Part shown: positions 1-8,454 of the stretch, piece after piece
Numbering within the stretch: position 1 is the first letter of the stretch
Layout: each line of letters begins with the position of its first letter
Assembly: GCF_049532965.1 (NCBI RefSeq)
Contig: NZ_CP186694.1
Coordinates: 1,302,001 to 1,366,000, forward strand
DNA from: Roseateles sp049532965
GTDB lineage: Bacteria > Pseudomonadota > Gammaproteobacteria > Burkholderiales > Burkholderiaceae_C
Direction: 5' to 3'
DNA: 64,000 bases
Made by a program: the position numbers and the translations under genes
The notes under the pieces: generated by a model
Told to the model about the DNA's origin: nothing
The model's database searches: none
What the model saw: only the letters and a program-made list of their open reading frames with translations

Positions 1-1001
1 TTCACGAAGGGCGCCGTGTTGAATGGGACCGAGTAGCTCATGGCCTGTGGCAGCGACGGCTTGAGTTGCTCGAGCCGGTCCAGCACGCCCTGCGCGGTAC
101 GCACGGCGTTGCCTCCGGGCGAGAGCATCACCGCGGCGGCGGTGGCTGTCTTCCCGTTCTCGGTGGAGACAAAGTTGTAGGCTTGCGCGCCGATCTCCAC
201 CCGCGCCACGTCCCTGAGCACCACCCTGGAGCCGTCCTCATTGGCGCGCAGCACCACCTCGGAAAACTCCTGCGCCGACGTGAGCTGCCCCCGCACCGTC
301 AGCGGCACTGAAACCATCTGACCCGGAACGGTCGGCCCATCGCCAAGCCGTCCCGGCGCAATCTGCACGTTCTGCCGGCTCAACGCGCCAGTGACGTCGG
401 ACATGGACAGGCCGTAGCCGATGAGCCGGGCCGGGTCCACCCAGACCCGCAGCGCCTGCTCGGAGCCAAACAGCTGGACGCGCCCCACGCCGGCCACACG
501 TCGCAGTTCGTCCACGGTGTTGCGCGCCATGTAGTCGCTCAGCTCGACCTCGCTCGCATTCGGGTCGCTCGATGTGAGGCCCACAATCATGAGGAAGTTC
601 GAGGAGGCCGACTCGACGGTCAGGCCGTTCTGGCGCACGGCTTGAGGCAAGCGAGCTTCGACAGCCTTGAGCTTGTTCTGCACATCCACCTGCGCCATCG
701 CCGGATCGGTGCCCGGCTTGAAGGTCGCCGTGATCGACGCCGATCCGGAAGTTTCCGCGGATGACTCGAAATACAGCAGGTCCTTGACGCTGGAGAGCTC
801 CCGTTCGATCAAGCCCACCACGCCATCGTTCATCGTTTGCGGCGTGGCACCGGGGTAGCTCGCCGTGATGGTGACAGTGGGCGGCGCTACCGACGGATAG
901 CGCGTGATGGGCAGTTTGGGGATCGCAATCAGCCCGAGAAGGACGATGAACAGCGAGATGACCCAGGCAAACACGGGTCGTTTGATGAAGAACTCAGCCA
1001 T
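1..1001 (-). CDS. RND multidrug efflux permease, AdeB/MexB-type (partial, N-terminal third)
   Basis: The first ~333 residues of an inner-membrane RND (HAE1) proton/drug antiporter are present; the rest lies beyond the left edge. The start MAEFFIKRPVFAWV is the classic RND N-terminus followed by the first transmembrane helix. PSVAPPTVTITASYPGA, ERELSSVKDLLYFES and the VDVQNKLKAVEARLPQ porter-domain segments are typical of AdeB/MexB. The ATG lies 21 bases after the stop of the adaptor gene, so the two form one operon read leftward. The protein should pump lipophilic drugs from membrane and periplasm into an outer-membrane channel with the adaptor. Substrates cannot be read from this fragment. 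The family call is secure; the AdeB-like subtype is inferred from the divergent AdeRS-like regulators. Confidence 0.93.
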   Translation of the reverse strand, partial: MAEFFIKRPVFAWVISLFIVLLGLIAIPKLPITRYPSVAPPTVTITASYPGATPQTMNDGVVGLIERELSSVKDLLYFESSAETSGSASITATFKPGTDPAMAQVDVQNKLKAVEARLPQAVRQNGLTVESASSNFLMIVGLTSSDPNASEVELSDYMARNTVDELRRVAGVGRVQLFGSEQALRVWVDPARLIGYGLSMSDVTGALSRQNVQIAPGRLGDGPTVPGQMVSVPLTVRGQLTSAQEFSEVVLRANEDGSRVVLRDVARVEIGAQAYNFVSTENGKTATAAAVMLSPGGNAVRTAQGVLDRLEQLKPSLPQAMSYSVPFNTAPFV

Positions 1002-1022
1002 ATCGGTTGTCGGCGTCCTTGG

Positions 1023-2258
1023 TCATCGAGCGCGTGTTGCGGCCTCGGTCGGGACTGGGGCGAGCGCTGGGGAGTCGGCCTCGACGGACGTCGCCGCCAG
1101 CGACGAGCTATCGGCGGATGTAGCCATCACGCTGGCGCCTTCGGTCAGCTTCTCGGCACCGCGGAGCACCACACGGTCACCAGCCTTCAGGCCGGTGGCG
1201 ACGCGGTAGCGCCGATCGACCAGTTCGCCGAGCGTGACCGGGACCCGGCGCGCTTGACCCGCAGAACTCACGGTCCAGACGGCAGGCCGACCGCCATTTC
1301 TAACGATGGCCTGCTGCGGCACCGTCAGCGCGCTGTCGTAGTGCGCCAGGGGCACGCGAGCCTGCACGAACATCCCCGGCAGCAGCACCCGCCTGGGGTT
1401 GTCCACGAGCACGCGAAGCAGGACGTCGCCGGTACCCGCGTCCACTGACATCCCCGAGAAGAGCGCGCGACCGGTCACTGCCAGTGGTTCCCCATTGCCT
1501 TGCAGCACTGTCACGGGAACGCCCGCGGCGGCGCGGGAGACACCGCCCTGCGTCGCCAGCTTCCTGCGAACCAGGTCGAGCGACCCTGCGGGCTGGCGCA
1601 GGTCCACGTACACCTGATCAATCTGAACGATGCGCGCCATCGGAGCGGCATCGTTGGCCGACACCAAGGCGCCTTCCGTCTGCAGTGCCTGGTCGACGCG
1701 GCCGGAGATCGGTGCATCGACAGTGGCGAAGGAGATATCGAGCTTGCGCCGTTCATAAGTGGCCTTGGCCTGCGCCACGTCGGCCGCGGCCTGGTTGCGC
1801 TGGGAGACCGCGTCGTCGTAGGCCTGCTGGCTGACGGCCTCCGCCTGAGCCAGGGGCGCCATCCGCGCCACCTGCACCTGGGCCCGGCTCAAGGCAGCTT
1901 CGGCTCGCTGCAACGCGGCCCAGGCCATGCTCGCCTCCGCCTTGAAGGGGGCCGCATTGAGCGCAAAGAGCGGCTGACCGGCCCTGACCTCAGCGCCCTG
2001 CTCGAACAGGCGACGCTTGACGATGCCCCCGACCTGAGGACGGATCTCGGCGATGCGCAGCGGCGCCACCCGCCCCGGGAAGACATCGCTGACCTCCAGC
2101 GGCATGGCTTTGATCGTTTCCACGCTCACGGTGGCCGGCGGCTGCTGGGGACCTTGCGCCTCGGACGGCGCCTCGCGCATACCGCATCCCGACGCCAGGC
2201 AGATGGCCAGGAGGCCCGCGCCCCGCTTGCATCCAGGTCGTGGTTTGCTCATGCTCAT
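1023..2258 (-). CDS. RND efflux periplasmic adaptor lipoprotein (AdeA/MexA family)
   Basis: This is a membrane-fusion protein of about 411 residues linking the adjacent RND permease to an outer-membrane channel. I start it at the ATG giving MSMSKPRPG, because a lipoprotein signal follows with lipobox ASGC and acylated Cys25; longer in-frame extensions run into the divergent promoter region. Visible parts are the RIAEIRPQVGGIVKRRLFEQG biotinyl-lipoyl strand, a helical hairpin at about residues 100-160 (AALQRAEAALSRAQVQVA), the second lipoyl half (ATVDAPISGRVDQA) and the beta-barrel segment. It is the first gene of an operon with the downstream permease and is probably controlled by the divergent two-component system. 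Confidence 0.93.
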   Translation of the reverse strand: MSMSKPRPGCKRGAGLLAICLASGCGMREAPSEAQGPQQPPATVSVETIKAMPLEVSDVFPGRVAPLRIAEIRPQVGGIVKRRLFEQGAEVRAGQPLFALNAAPFKAEASMAWAALQRAEAALSRAQVQVARMAPLAQAEAVSQQAYDDAVSQRNQAAADVAQAKATYERRKLDISFATVDAPISGRVDQALQTEGALVSANDAAPMARIVQIDQVYVDLRQPAGSLDLVRRKLATQGGVSRAAAGVPVTVLQGNGEPLAVTGRALFSGMSVDAGTGDVLLRVLVDNPRRVLLPGMFVQARVPLAHYDSALTVPQQAIVRNGGRPAVWTVSSAGQARRVPVTLGELVDRRYRVATGLKAGDRVVLRGAEKLTEGASVMATSADSSSLAATSVEADSPALAPVPTEAATRAR

Positions 2259-2406
2259 GTCGTTTCCAGAATCCAATGAACGGCGACACGGGTCGCCAAC
2301 AGCGTGGAGTCTGGCGACCGACGATGGAGGGCTCGCTGCGAAAGTATGGAGATTGAATGGATTTGGCGAACTGACCGCAGAATCCACCGCTTAAAGGAAG
2401 TTCCCC
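2259..2406. promoter_or_regulatory. Divergent promoter region between efflux operon and two-component system
   Basis: These 148 bases separate the adaptor start (leftward) from the response-regulator start (rightward). The response regulator has a usable Shine-Dalgarno (AGGAAG) just before its ATG. The arrangement is the same as adeRS/adeABC, where the response regulator binds between the operons. I could not identify a convincing direct-repeat operator by eye. Confidence 0.5.
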
Positions 2407-3117
2407 ATGCAAGACGCTCAAACCGGCGCACTCGTCCTCCTGGCCGAGGACGAGCCGGAGATCGCAGACATCCTCGAGGCCTACCTGGGCCGAGAGGGCT
2501 TCAGAACCGTGCGCGCCAGCGACGGGCGCCGTGCGCTGGAGTCGCATCTGTCACTCAGGCCGGACCTGGTGCTGCTGGATGTGCAGATGCCGCTGCTGGA
2601 TGGCTGGCGGGTGCTGTCGTGCATCCGCGAGCGCGGCGACACCCCGGTGATCATGCTCACGGCGCTCGACCAGGACGTGGACAAGCTCACGGGCTTGCGC
2701 ATCGGCGCCGACGACTACGTGGTCAAGCCGTTCAATCCCGCCGAGGTCGTGGCGCGCGTTCATGCCGTCCTGCGCCGGGCCGGCAAGGCCAGCAGGAAGG
2801 CGGGGCAGATTCTTCGCAGCGCGCCGTTCGAGATCGACCTCGAGAACCACGTGGCCTCGGTCACGATCGGGGATGAGCCTCAAACGCTGAACCTCACCCT
2901 CACCGAGTTCAAGCTGCTGTCGGAAATGGCTCGTTTTCCCAAGCGGGCCTACTCGCGCGCGGAGCTACTGGTGTCCTGCCTTCCCGAGGGAGATGCGCTT
3001 GAGCGCACCGTGGACAGCCACGTGAGCAAGCTCCGCAAGAAACTCGAGGACCTGGGAATCGAGGGCGTTCCCGCCAGTGTGCGCGGCGTGGGTTATCGCC
3101 TACGAGAGCTGGAATGA
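2407..3117 (+). CDS. OmpR/PhoB-family response regulator (AdeR/BaeR-like)
   Basis: A 236-residue two-domain regulator. The receiver domain (about 9-122) has the acidic pocket AEDE, phospho-acceptor Asp58 in LVLLDVQMP, the switch Thr in VIMLTA and the conserved Lys in DDYVVKPF. The C-terminal winged helix (about 140-235) carries LNLTLTEFKLLSEM and the recognition segment ERTVDSHVSKLRKKLE, ending GVGYRLRELE. It overlaps the histidine kinase by ATGA, so the pair is translationally coupled. Being divergent from an AdeB-like pump operon, it most likely controls that operon. The trigger is not visible. Confidence 0.93.
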   Translation: MQDAQTGALVLLAEDEPEIADILEAYLGREGFRTVRASDGRRALESHLSLRPDLVLLDVQMPLLDGWRVLSCIRERGDTPVIMLTALDQDVDKLTGLRIGADDYVVKPFNPAEVVARVHAVLRRAGKASRKAGQILRSAPFEIDLENHVASVTIGDEPQTLNLTLTEFKLLSEMARFPKRAYSRAELLVSCLPEGDALERTVDSHVSKLRKKLEDLGIEGVPASVRGVGYRLRELE

Positions 3118-4217
3118 AGACGCCGAGCCTGAGTCGCCAGCTGGTCCGGGCCATGACATCACTGGCGCTGCTGATCACACTGGGGATCGCGATCGGGTCT
3201 TACGGCTTCTACTATCTCCTCTCACTGTATTACCCGCTTCCAGAGAACGAGTCCGACGAATGGGCGCTGACCGCGCCCGAGGTCGTCTGGATCGTGATCA
3301 CCGGGCTGCTAGCCGTGGCGGCGGGCGCCGGCGCCGCAACCAAGCTGGCCAAGCGCATCCTGGTGCCACTGAACTCCGTAGCCGAAAGCCTGAAGAAGGT
3401 GGCACATGGCGACTTGACCGCTCGCGCCGCTGGCGGGGATCCAGCGCTGGGTGAAGTGACCAACCTCGTGGAGGACTTCAACCTGATGGCCAATCAGCTT
3501 GAGCGACTCACCCAGGAGCAAGCCCAATGGAGCGCGGCCATCGCCCACGAGTTGCGCACCCCTGTGACGATCTTGCGAGGGCGCCTGCAAGGTCTGGCTG
3601 ACGGCGTCTTCGAGCCGTCCCAGCCCCTATTTCTGAAGCTGCTCTCTCAGGTCGAGGGCTTGTCGCGCTTGATCGAGGACCTGCGTGTGCTGGGATTGTC
3701 CAACAGCGGTCACCTTCATCTGCACATCATCGAGACCGACTTGGCCGCCGAGGTCCGCAATGTGGTTGACGTCTTCGAGCCGACGCTCGAGGCCTCAGGT
3801 CACCGCGTCGCCTTGCATCTCGGCGCTGCCAAGGCGTTTTGCGACCCCATACGCATCCGTCAGGTACTGCTGGCCTTGCTGGAGAACGCGAGCAAGTATG
3901 CGACTGCGGGAGAGGTACGCGTCACCGTCGACGTGTCTTCGGAAAGCTGCACGCTGCGCGTTGAGGACGATGGACCGGGTGTGCCGGCCGGCACGGCGCA
4001 GCGCATGTTCGACGCGTTCTGGCGTGCGGAAGCTTCCAGGTCCAGGAACAGCGGCGGATCGGGCCTGGGTCTGGCCGTCGTGGCTGCCATCGCGCGAGCG
4101 CATCGCGGCAATGCGGTGTGCGTTCCCTCTGCGACCGGCGGCACGGCCATCGAGCTGTCGTGGCCCAACCATCCCGCCCCGGAAACGCCACTGCCGTCGT
4201 CCCGGGAACTGGACTAG
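3114..4217 (+). CDS. Sensor histidine kinase (AdeS/BaeS-like)
   Basis: A 367-residue membrane kinase. Two helices (about 15-38 and 57-77) flank a very short periplasmic loop, then come HAMP (about 78-130), HisKA with phospho-accepting His145 in AAIAHELRTPVT, and HATPase with N box LLENASKYA, G1 DDGPGVP and G2 GGSGLGLAVV. The small periplasmic loop suggests sensing within the membrane or its surface, as for AdeS/BaeS, rather than binding of a soluble ligand. The start codon overlaps the regulator stop (ATGA). Confidence 0.93.
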   Translation: MKTPSLSRQLVRAMTSLALLITLGIAIGSYGFYYLLSLYYPLPENESDEWALTAPEVVWIVITGLLAVAAGAGAATKLAKRILVPLNSVAESLKKVAHGDLTARAAGGDPALGEVTNLVEDFNLMANQLERLTQEQAQWSAAIAHELRTPVTILRGRLQGLADGVFEPSQPLFLKLLSQVEGLSRLIEDLRVLGLSNSGHLHLHIIETDLAAEVRNVVDVFEPTLEASGHRVALHLGAAKAFCDPIRIRQVLLALLENASKYATAGEVRVTVDVSSESCTLRVEDDGPGVPAGTAQRMFDAFWRAEASRSRNSGGSGLGLAVVAAIARAHRGNAVCVPSATGGTAIELSWPNHPAPETPLPSSRELD

Positions 4218-4249
4218 ATCAACACATCGGTTCGCGGATCGTCACGAAA

Positions 4250-4266
4250 GGCGGTGACGCACCGCC
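4250..4266 (+). terminator. Hairpin downstream of the two-component operon
   Basis: A perfect 7-bp stem (GGCGGTG/CACCGCC) with a 3-nt loop lies 33 bases after the kinase stop. It is followed by GTTATCG and not by a clear U-tract, so a termination role is inferred from position. Confidence 0.35.
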
Positions 4267-4445
4267 GTTATCGCAATAGGCGCAGCGCCCTCGTCTCCAT
4301 CCAGTCTGCAGAGGAACTCCACAGCATCTCCACAACTGCGCGCCAGCATCACGCGCATCGATCGCGACGTTTGCCGAGCGCTGCGCGCTCAGCGTTGTTT
4401 CGCCGATGAATCGCAACTTGCTCAAACGCCCCTCAGGAGACGCAC

Positions 4446-5858
4446 ATGCCCTCGATCACTTCAACCGGCCTGGGCAGCAATCTGAACGTGGAATCGATCG
4501 TCCAGAAGCTGGTCTCGGTGGAGCGTCGCCCCATCGACCAGATCGGCGCTCAGAGCGACAAGATCAAGGCCAAGATCTCCACCTTCGGCAAGATCCAGGC
4601 ATCGCTGAGCGCGCTGCGAGACGCAGCGGCGAAGCTCACCAAACCAGAGACCTGGCAAAGCGTCATCGCGACCTCGTCCGATGCGTCCGTGGTCACGGCC
4701 GCAGGCGGCGCTGGCGCGGCGGAGGGCGCGTATGCCATCACCGTCACTCAAATGGCCTCGGTGCAGAGCATCTCCAGCCAAATGTTCGCGCGCGACACAC
4801 GCCTTGGCGCCGGCGTGCTCACACTTGAGCTCGGCCGGTGGGGAAACGGGCAGACTTTCACGCCCAAAGCGGGCAGTGCAGCCAAGACCATCAGTATCGA
4901 GCCGGGTCGAGACTCTCTGGCCGATGTGCGGGAAAAAATCAATGGCGCCGGTGGCGACGTCATCGCCTCCGTTGTCAGCGATGTCGGCGGCTCGCGCCTG
5001 GTCATCCGCTCCAGGGAAACCGGCGCGGACAATGGCTTTCGTCTCTCAGCCTCCGTCACTGGTCCTGCGGGCACCTCGCCCAACCTGAGCAGCCTGGCGT
5101 TCAACGGCGCCGGATCGATGATGACTCGGGACGTGGCTGCTGCCAACGCCCAGTTCACCGTGAACGGTCTGGCGGTCGCGTCGGCCTCCAACGTCGTCGA
5201 CTCGGTCATCGATGGGGTCACATTCAGTCTTGCCAGGGCCGGATCGTCCACGGTCACCGCCACCAGGGACAAAGAGGGGCTGAAGAAGGCCATCACCGAT
5301 TTCGTTGCCGCATACAACGCCACCACGACCCTCATTCGGGACACGACCAAGTACGACGCCGAGAGCAAGAGCGCGGCGATCCTGCAGGGCGACAACACGG
5401 CCGTCTCGCTGTCATCCCGCCTTCGCGGTGGGCTGAGCATCGGCCCTGGACTCGGCGGCGCCTTTCGGCACCTGTCCGATCTAGGCATGAGCCAGGGCGT
5501 CAACGGAACCGTGACGGTCAACGACGCCAGGCTGAACAAGGCGCTGAATCAGCTCGGCGACCTCAAGCAGTTCTTCATGGGCACCACCGCGGGCGATCCG
5601 AATCAAAGCGGCATTGCGGTGAAGCTGCGCTCGTTGGCCGATCAGCTCCTTGGCATCGACGGCGCCATCAACACGCGCACGCGCGGGCTTCAGGAGAACC
5701 TCAAGGCCAACGGCAAACGCGTCGACGCCCTGGAAGATCGTGTCGCCAACTTCGAGAAGCGAGTCCGGCGTCAATATACGGCCCTGGATACCGCGATGTC
5801 CGGCAACAGCAGGAACGCCGCGCTGGTCAATCGGTTGAGCAAGTCGTCTGGCGGCTGA
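4446..5858 (+). CDS. fliD: Flagellar hook-associated protein 2 (filament cap)
   Basis: A 470-residue FliD. The N-terminal domain reads SITSTGLGSNLNVESIVQKL, the standard FliD_N start. The hypervariable middle carries Ig-like cap domains, and the C-terminal FliD_C region (about 240-465) ends in a coiled coil with RVANFEKRVRRQYTALDTAM. FliD caps the growing filament and folds exported flagellin. A clean AGGAG lies before the ATG, and a GCCGATGA (4402-4409) resembles a sigma-28 -10 box but has no good -35. No other flagellar gene is in the window, so this is a solitary copy, possibly an additional one. Confidence 0.95.
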   Translation: MPSITSTGLGSNLNVESIVQKLVSVERRPIDQIGAQSDKIKAKISTFGKIQASLSALRDAAAKLTKPETWQSVIATSSDASVVTAAGGAGAAEGAYAITVTQMASVQSISSQMFARDTRLGAGVLTLELGRWGNGQTFTPKAGSAAKTISIEPGRDSLADVREKINGAGGDVIASVVSDVGGSRLVIRSRETGADNGFRLSASVTGPAGTSPNLSSLAFNGAGSMMTRDVAAANAQFTVNGLAVASASNVVDSVIDGVTFSLARAGSSTVTATRDKEGLKKAITDFVAAYNATTTLIRDTTKYDAESKSAAILQGDNTAVSLSSRLRGGLSIGPGLGGAFRHLSDLGMSQGVNGTVTVNDARLNKALNQLGDLKQFFMGTTAGDPNQSGIAVKLRSLADQLLGIDGAINTRTRGLQENLKANGKRVDALEDRVANFEKRVRRQYTALDTAMSGNSRNAALVNRLSKSSGG

Positions 5859-5869
5859 GCACGACGTCT

Positions 5870-5890
5870 GGCGCCTCGGATCGAGGCGCC
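5870..5890. terminator. Bidirectional hairpin between convergent genes
   Basis: A perfect 9-bp stem (GGCGCCTCG/CGAGGCGCC) with a 3-nt loop sits between the fliD stop and the end of the convergent glycosyltransferase gene. It lacks a long T-run on either side, but its position supports termination of both transcripts. Confidence 0.6.
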
Positions 5891-5896
5891 CAAATA

Positions 5897-7162
5897 TCAA
5901 CACTCCGGATGTGCAGCCGCGTTCTGGGACGCCCCCTCTGCGTCGCCAACTTGCGCGTCGGCCAGCAGCGAACGATAGAACGATTCGACCTGCAGGATGG
6001 CGGCGTGGCGCTCGTATTTGGTCAGGTCATAACGCATCCGATGGCGCTGCCGCAAGGATCCGCTGGAAGGCACTCCGCCGCTGATCCGCATGAGTGCGGT
6101 GCTGGCCTGGCGGACCGTCGCAGCAATCGCCTCGATGGCCGCGCCCAGGGCTCCAGCTTCCCCGATCGGCACCAGCGAGGCGCGCGCGTGCGACAGCAGC
6201 TCTACCGCGCCCTGCGTGGCCGTCGCCACGATCGGCAGGCCGGCTCGCATCGCCTCCAGCACCGCAAGGGGCATGGCCTCTTCGCGGGATGGCGAAACGA
6301 AGATGTCACTGGCGCTCAGCAAGGCGTCGACATCGGAGCGAAATCCAAGCAAGTGAATGCGCGGATCGCCTGCGGCAAGACGCCTCAACTGTCGCTCGCA
6401 CTTGCCCTCACCGACGATGATCAGCGCCGCGTCCATGGCGGGCCTATCGACAAAGGCACGAATCAGAATGTCGACCCCTTTGCTCGGATGCAAGCGGGCC
6501 ACAGTTATCACGACGAGGCGATCTGGCGGCAAGCCGAGTTCTTCCCGAAGATCAGCGACTTGTGCCGAGTGTCGCTGTGGGGCCTGCGCGCCTGACGAAG
6601 GTGAAGTGCATCGCGGGTCAAGCACTGAGGCCTCGGCACGAACCCTCTTGCCTGGATTGGCTGCGCCTGCCGCATTTGCCCGCGTCGACTGCTCGGCAGG
6701 CAGCCGCGTCTGCGGCGCCCAGTTGTAGATCACGCGAGCCTCTCCCTTGAAGCCGCGAACGGCGCGCACCTGTGCCGCGTTCACGCAGATCAGACCGTCG
6801 AGGCGCTCATGTTGACGGGGTTTGTAGCCGACATGCAAGGTGCCCAGTCGCGCCACGCCATCGCAACGCGCCACCGCCTTGCACGCGGGCCCGAGGTGCC
6901 CGTGACAGATGTCGGCACCCAGCCGGCGCAGGAGTGACTGGAGCCTCACCGCGCGGAGCAACGGCGTGGCCATGGCGTGGTAGCGAACCTCTGGCACCAA
7001 CGCCTCTGGCAGCGCCGAGCGCCATGGACCCACGACATGGACGTCGTGTCCCATGTCCGCCTGCGCGGCCGCCAGATCGAGTGCATGTCGCTCCGCGCCC
7101 GCGATGCGAGACGAGAAGACAACATGGACGATGGTGAGGGGATGGGTGGTGACAGCGTGCAT
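5897..7162 (-). CDS. Glycosyltransferase, GT-B fold, family 4 type
   Basis: A retaining GT-B glycosyltransferase of 421 residues, taken from the ATG giving MHAVTTHPLTIVHVV because the Rossmann-like N-terminus begins there. The acceptor domain has SRIAGAERHALDLA; the donor domain has VVITVARLHPSKGVDILI and the nucleotide-sugar E-x7-E signature in SREEAMPLAVLEAM. An unusual 40-45 residue Ala/Arg/Ser/Pro-rich insert separates the two lobes. It probably acts on a cell-surface glycan at the cytoplasmic face. It is convergent with fliD, so a role in flagellin glycosylation is possible but not shown. Donor and acceptor are unknown. Confidence 0.85.
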   Translation of the reverse strand: MHAVTTHPLTIVHVVFSSRIAGAERHALDLAAAQADMGHDVHVVGPWRSALPEALVPEVRYHAMATPLLRAVRLQSLLRRLGADICHGHLGPACKAVARCDGVARLGTLHVGYKPRQHERLDGLICVNAAQVRAVRGFKGEARVIYNWAPQTRLPAEQSTRANAAGAANPGKRVRAEASVLDPRCTSPSSGAQAPQRHSAQVADLREELGLPPDRLVVITVARLHPSKGVDILIRAFVDRPAMDAALIIVGEGKCERQLRRLAAGDPRIHLLGFRSDVDALLSASDIFVSPSREEAMPLAVLEAMRAGLPIVATATQGAVELLSHARASLVPIGEAGALGAAIEAIAATVRQASTALMRISGGVPSSGSLRQRHRMRYDLTKYERHAAILQVESFYRSLLADAQVGDAEGASQNAAAHPEC

Positions 7163-7423
7163 CGTCGAGCGCAGTTGAGAGTGAAGCCGGCGAGACCGAT
7201 TGCCTAGCGAGGTTGAGCAGTCTCGCGAAAGCGTGTGGAGGCCGGGTCCATGGATCATGGAGAAACGATGGAGGCGCTCATGAATCGGCTCGCACGGAGG
7301 GGGCCGCCATCACGGCTCCACAGGCACTCAATGCAATCTCCATCTGACTGCGAGACAGTGAATCTCCGGGGCCGAGGCGCCCCGCATCAGGCGCGCCGGT
7401 GCACCTGACTTCAATATGACTCC

Positions 7424-8380
7424 ATGAACACCCAGACACCACGATCAGGACCTGCGCATCCGCAAGGTCCCGCGCAGCAATCGGCGCTTCAAACACTCGC
7501 GACCCTGAGCCGGGTGCACGCCGGCAAGCTGACACTGACGTTCGGCCTAGTGCTGCTCGAGAACTCCCTCATGGTGGCGTACCCGCTGTTCGCCGGCTTT
7601 GCCATCAATGCCATCATCGACGGGCACTTGGCCAGGGCGATGCTCTACGCGGGCGTGGTGCTGGCGTTCTGGGGCATCGGTGCCATTCGGCGAGCCGTCG
7701 ACACCCGGACGTTCACGAGGATCTATGCCGAGCTGGCGGTTCCGGTCGTGCTCAGGCAGCGTTCGCAGCAGCAAAGCACCTCGACAGCAGCGGCGCGCGT
7801 CGTGTTGGCGCGAGAGTTCGTTGACTTCTTCGAGGTTCACGTTCCCGTCATCGCCACGGCGCTGGTCTCGCTGATCGGGGCCGTCGCTATGCTCCTGTGG
7901 CTCGAGCCATGGGTGGGCGCGGCATGCCTCATCGCCCTGCTTCTCTGTGCCCTGTTGATGCCCGGCTTCGCGCGAAAGAACGAGGAACTCCACGGCCGCC
8001 TGAACAACAGGCTGGAGGAAGAGGTCCGCCTCGTTGATTCGGTGGGCGGCTCGACACTGAGGCGCCATTACCGGGCACTCGCCTTGTTGCGAGTGCGTCT
8101 GTCCGACCGAGAAGCCGCGGCGTATCTGGTGATCGGCGTGGCGGCCGCCACGCTCTTCGCCATCGCGATCCACCAGCTGGCGACCGCCAGCGGCACCAAG
8201 GCGGGTCACATCTACTCGGTGATGACCTACCTGTGGAACTTCGTGATCGCCTTGGACGACACCCCCTCCGTCGTGGACCAGCTGGCAAGGCTGAAAGACA
8301 TCGGAAAGCGCGTCGACCCCGGTATGAGCACGGATGCTGCGGTGGTTATGGATGATCAGCCTCTGACGCGCGAGCCGTAG
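7424..8380 (+). CDS. ABC transporter six-helix membrane-domain protein without ATPase domain
   Basis: A 318-residue integral membrane protein. Hydrophobic segments fall near residues 35-58, 66-88, 142-165, 168-188 and 238-260 in an ABC-exporter-like arrangement, matching the stand-alone ABC_membrane_3 type family. No Walker A, signature or Walker B motif is present, and the protein ends with a short polar tail. A usual exporter subunit would carry an ATPase of about 250 residues after this point. No neighbouring orphan ATPase is visible. The start lacks a good ribosome site, so initiation is uncertain. Function is unknown. Confidence 0.75.
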   Translation: MNTQTPRSGPAHPQGPAQQSALQTLATLSRVHAGKLTLTFGLVLLENSLMVAYPLFAGFAINAIIDGHLARAMLYAGVVLAFWGIGAIRRAVDTRTFTRIYAELAVPVVLRQRSQQQSTSTAAARVVLAREFVDFFEVHVPVIATALVSLIGAVAMLLWLEPWVGAACLIALLLCALLMPGFARKNEELHGRLNNRLEEEVRLVDSVGGSTLRRHYRALALLRVRLSDREAAAYLVIGVAAATLFAIAIHQLATASGTKAGHIYSVMTYLWNFVIALDDTPSVVDQLARLKDIGKRVDPGMSTDAAVVMDDQPLTREP

Positions 8381-8397
8381 TTCTCCGGGCCGAGTGT

Positions 8398-8430
8398 GGC
8401 GATCCGGTGCAACGGCACCTTGATCGCCAT
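8398..8430. terminator. Two-tier hairpin between convergent genes
   Basis: An outer 8-bp stem (TGGCGATC/GATCGCCA) encloses an inner 5-bp stem (GGTGC/GCACC). It lies between the ends of the ABC membrane protein gene and macB, which run toward each other, so it probably acts as a bidirectional terminator. Confidence 0.5.
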
Positions 8431-8454
8431 CCATTCCGGGCTCCCGTCGCAGGC

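Noticed and set aside
4838..6595. A 585-codon frame overlapping fliD and the glycosyltransferase
   Set aside because: It covers parts of two well-supported genes in another frame and shows only Arg/Gln/His-rich sequence.
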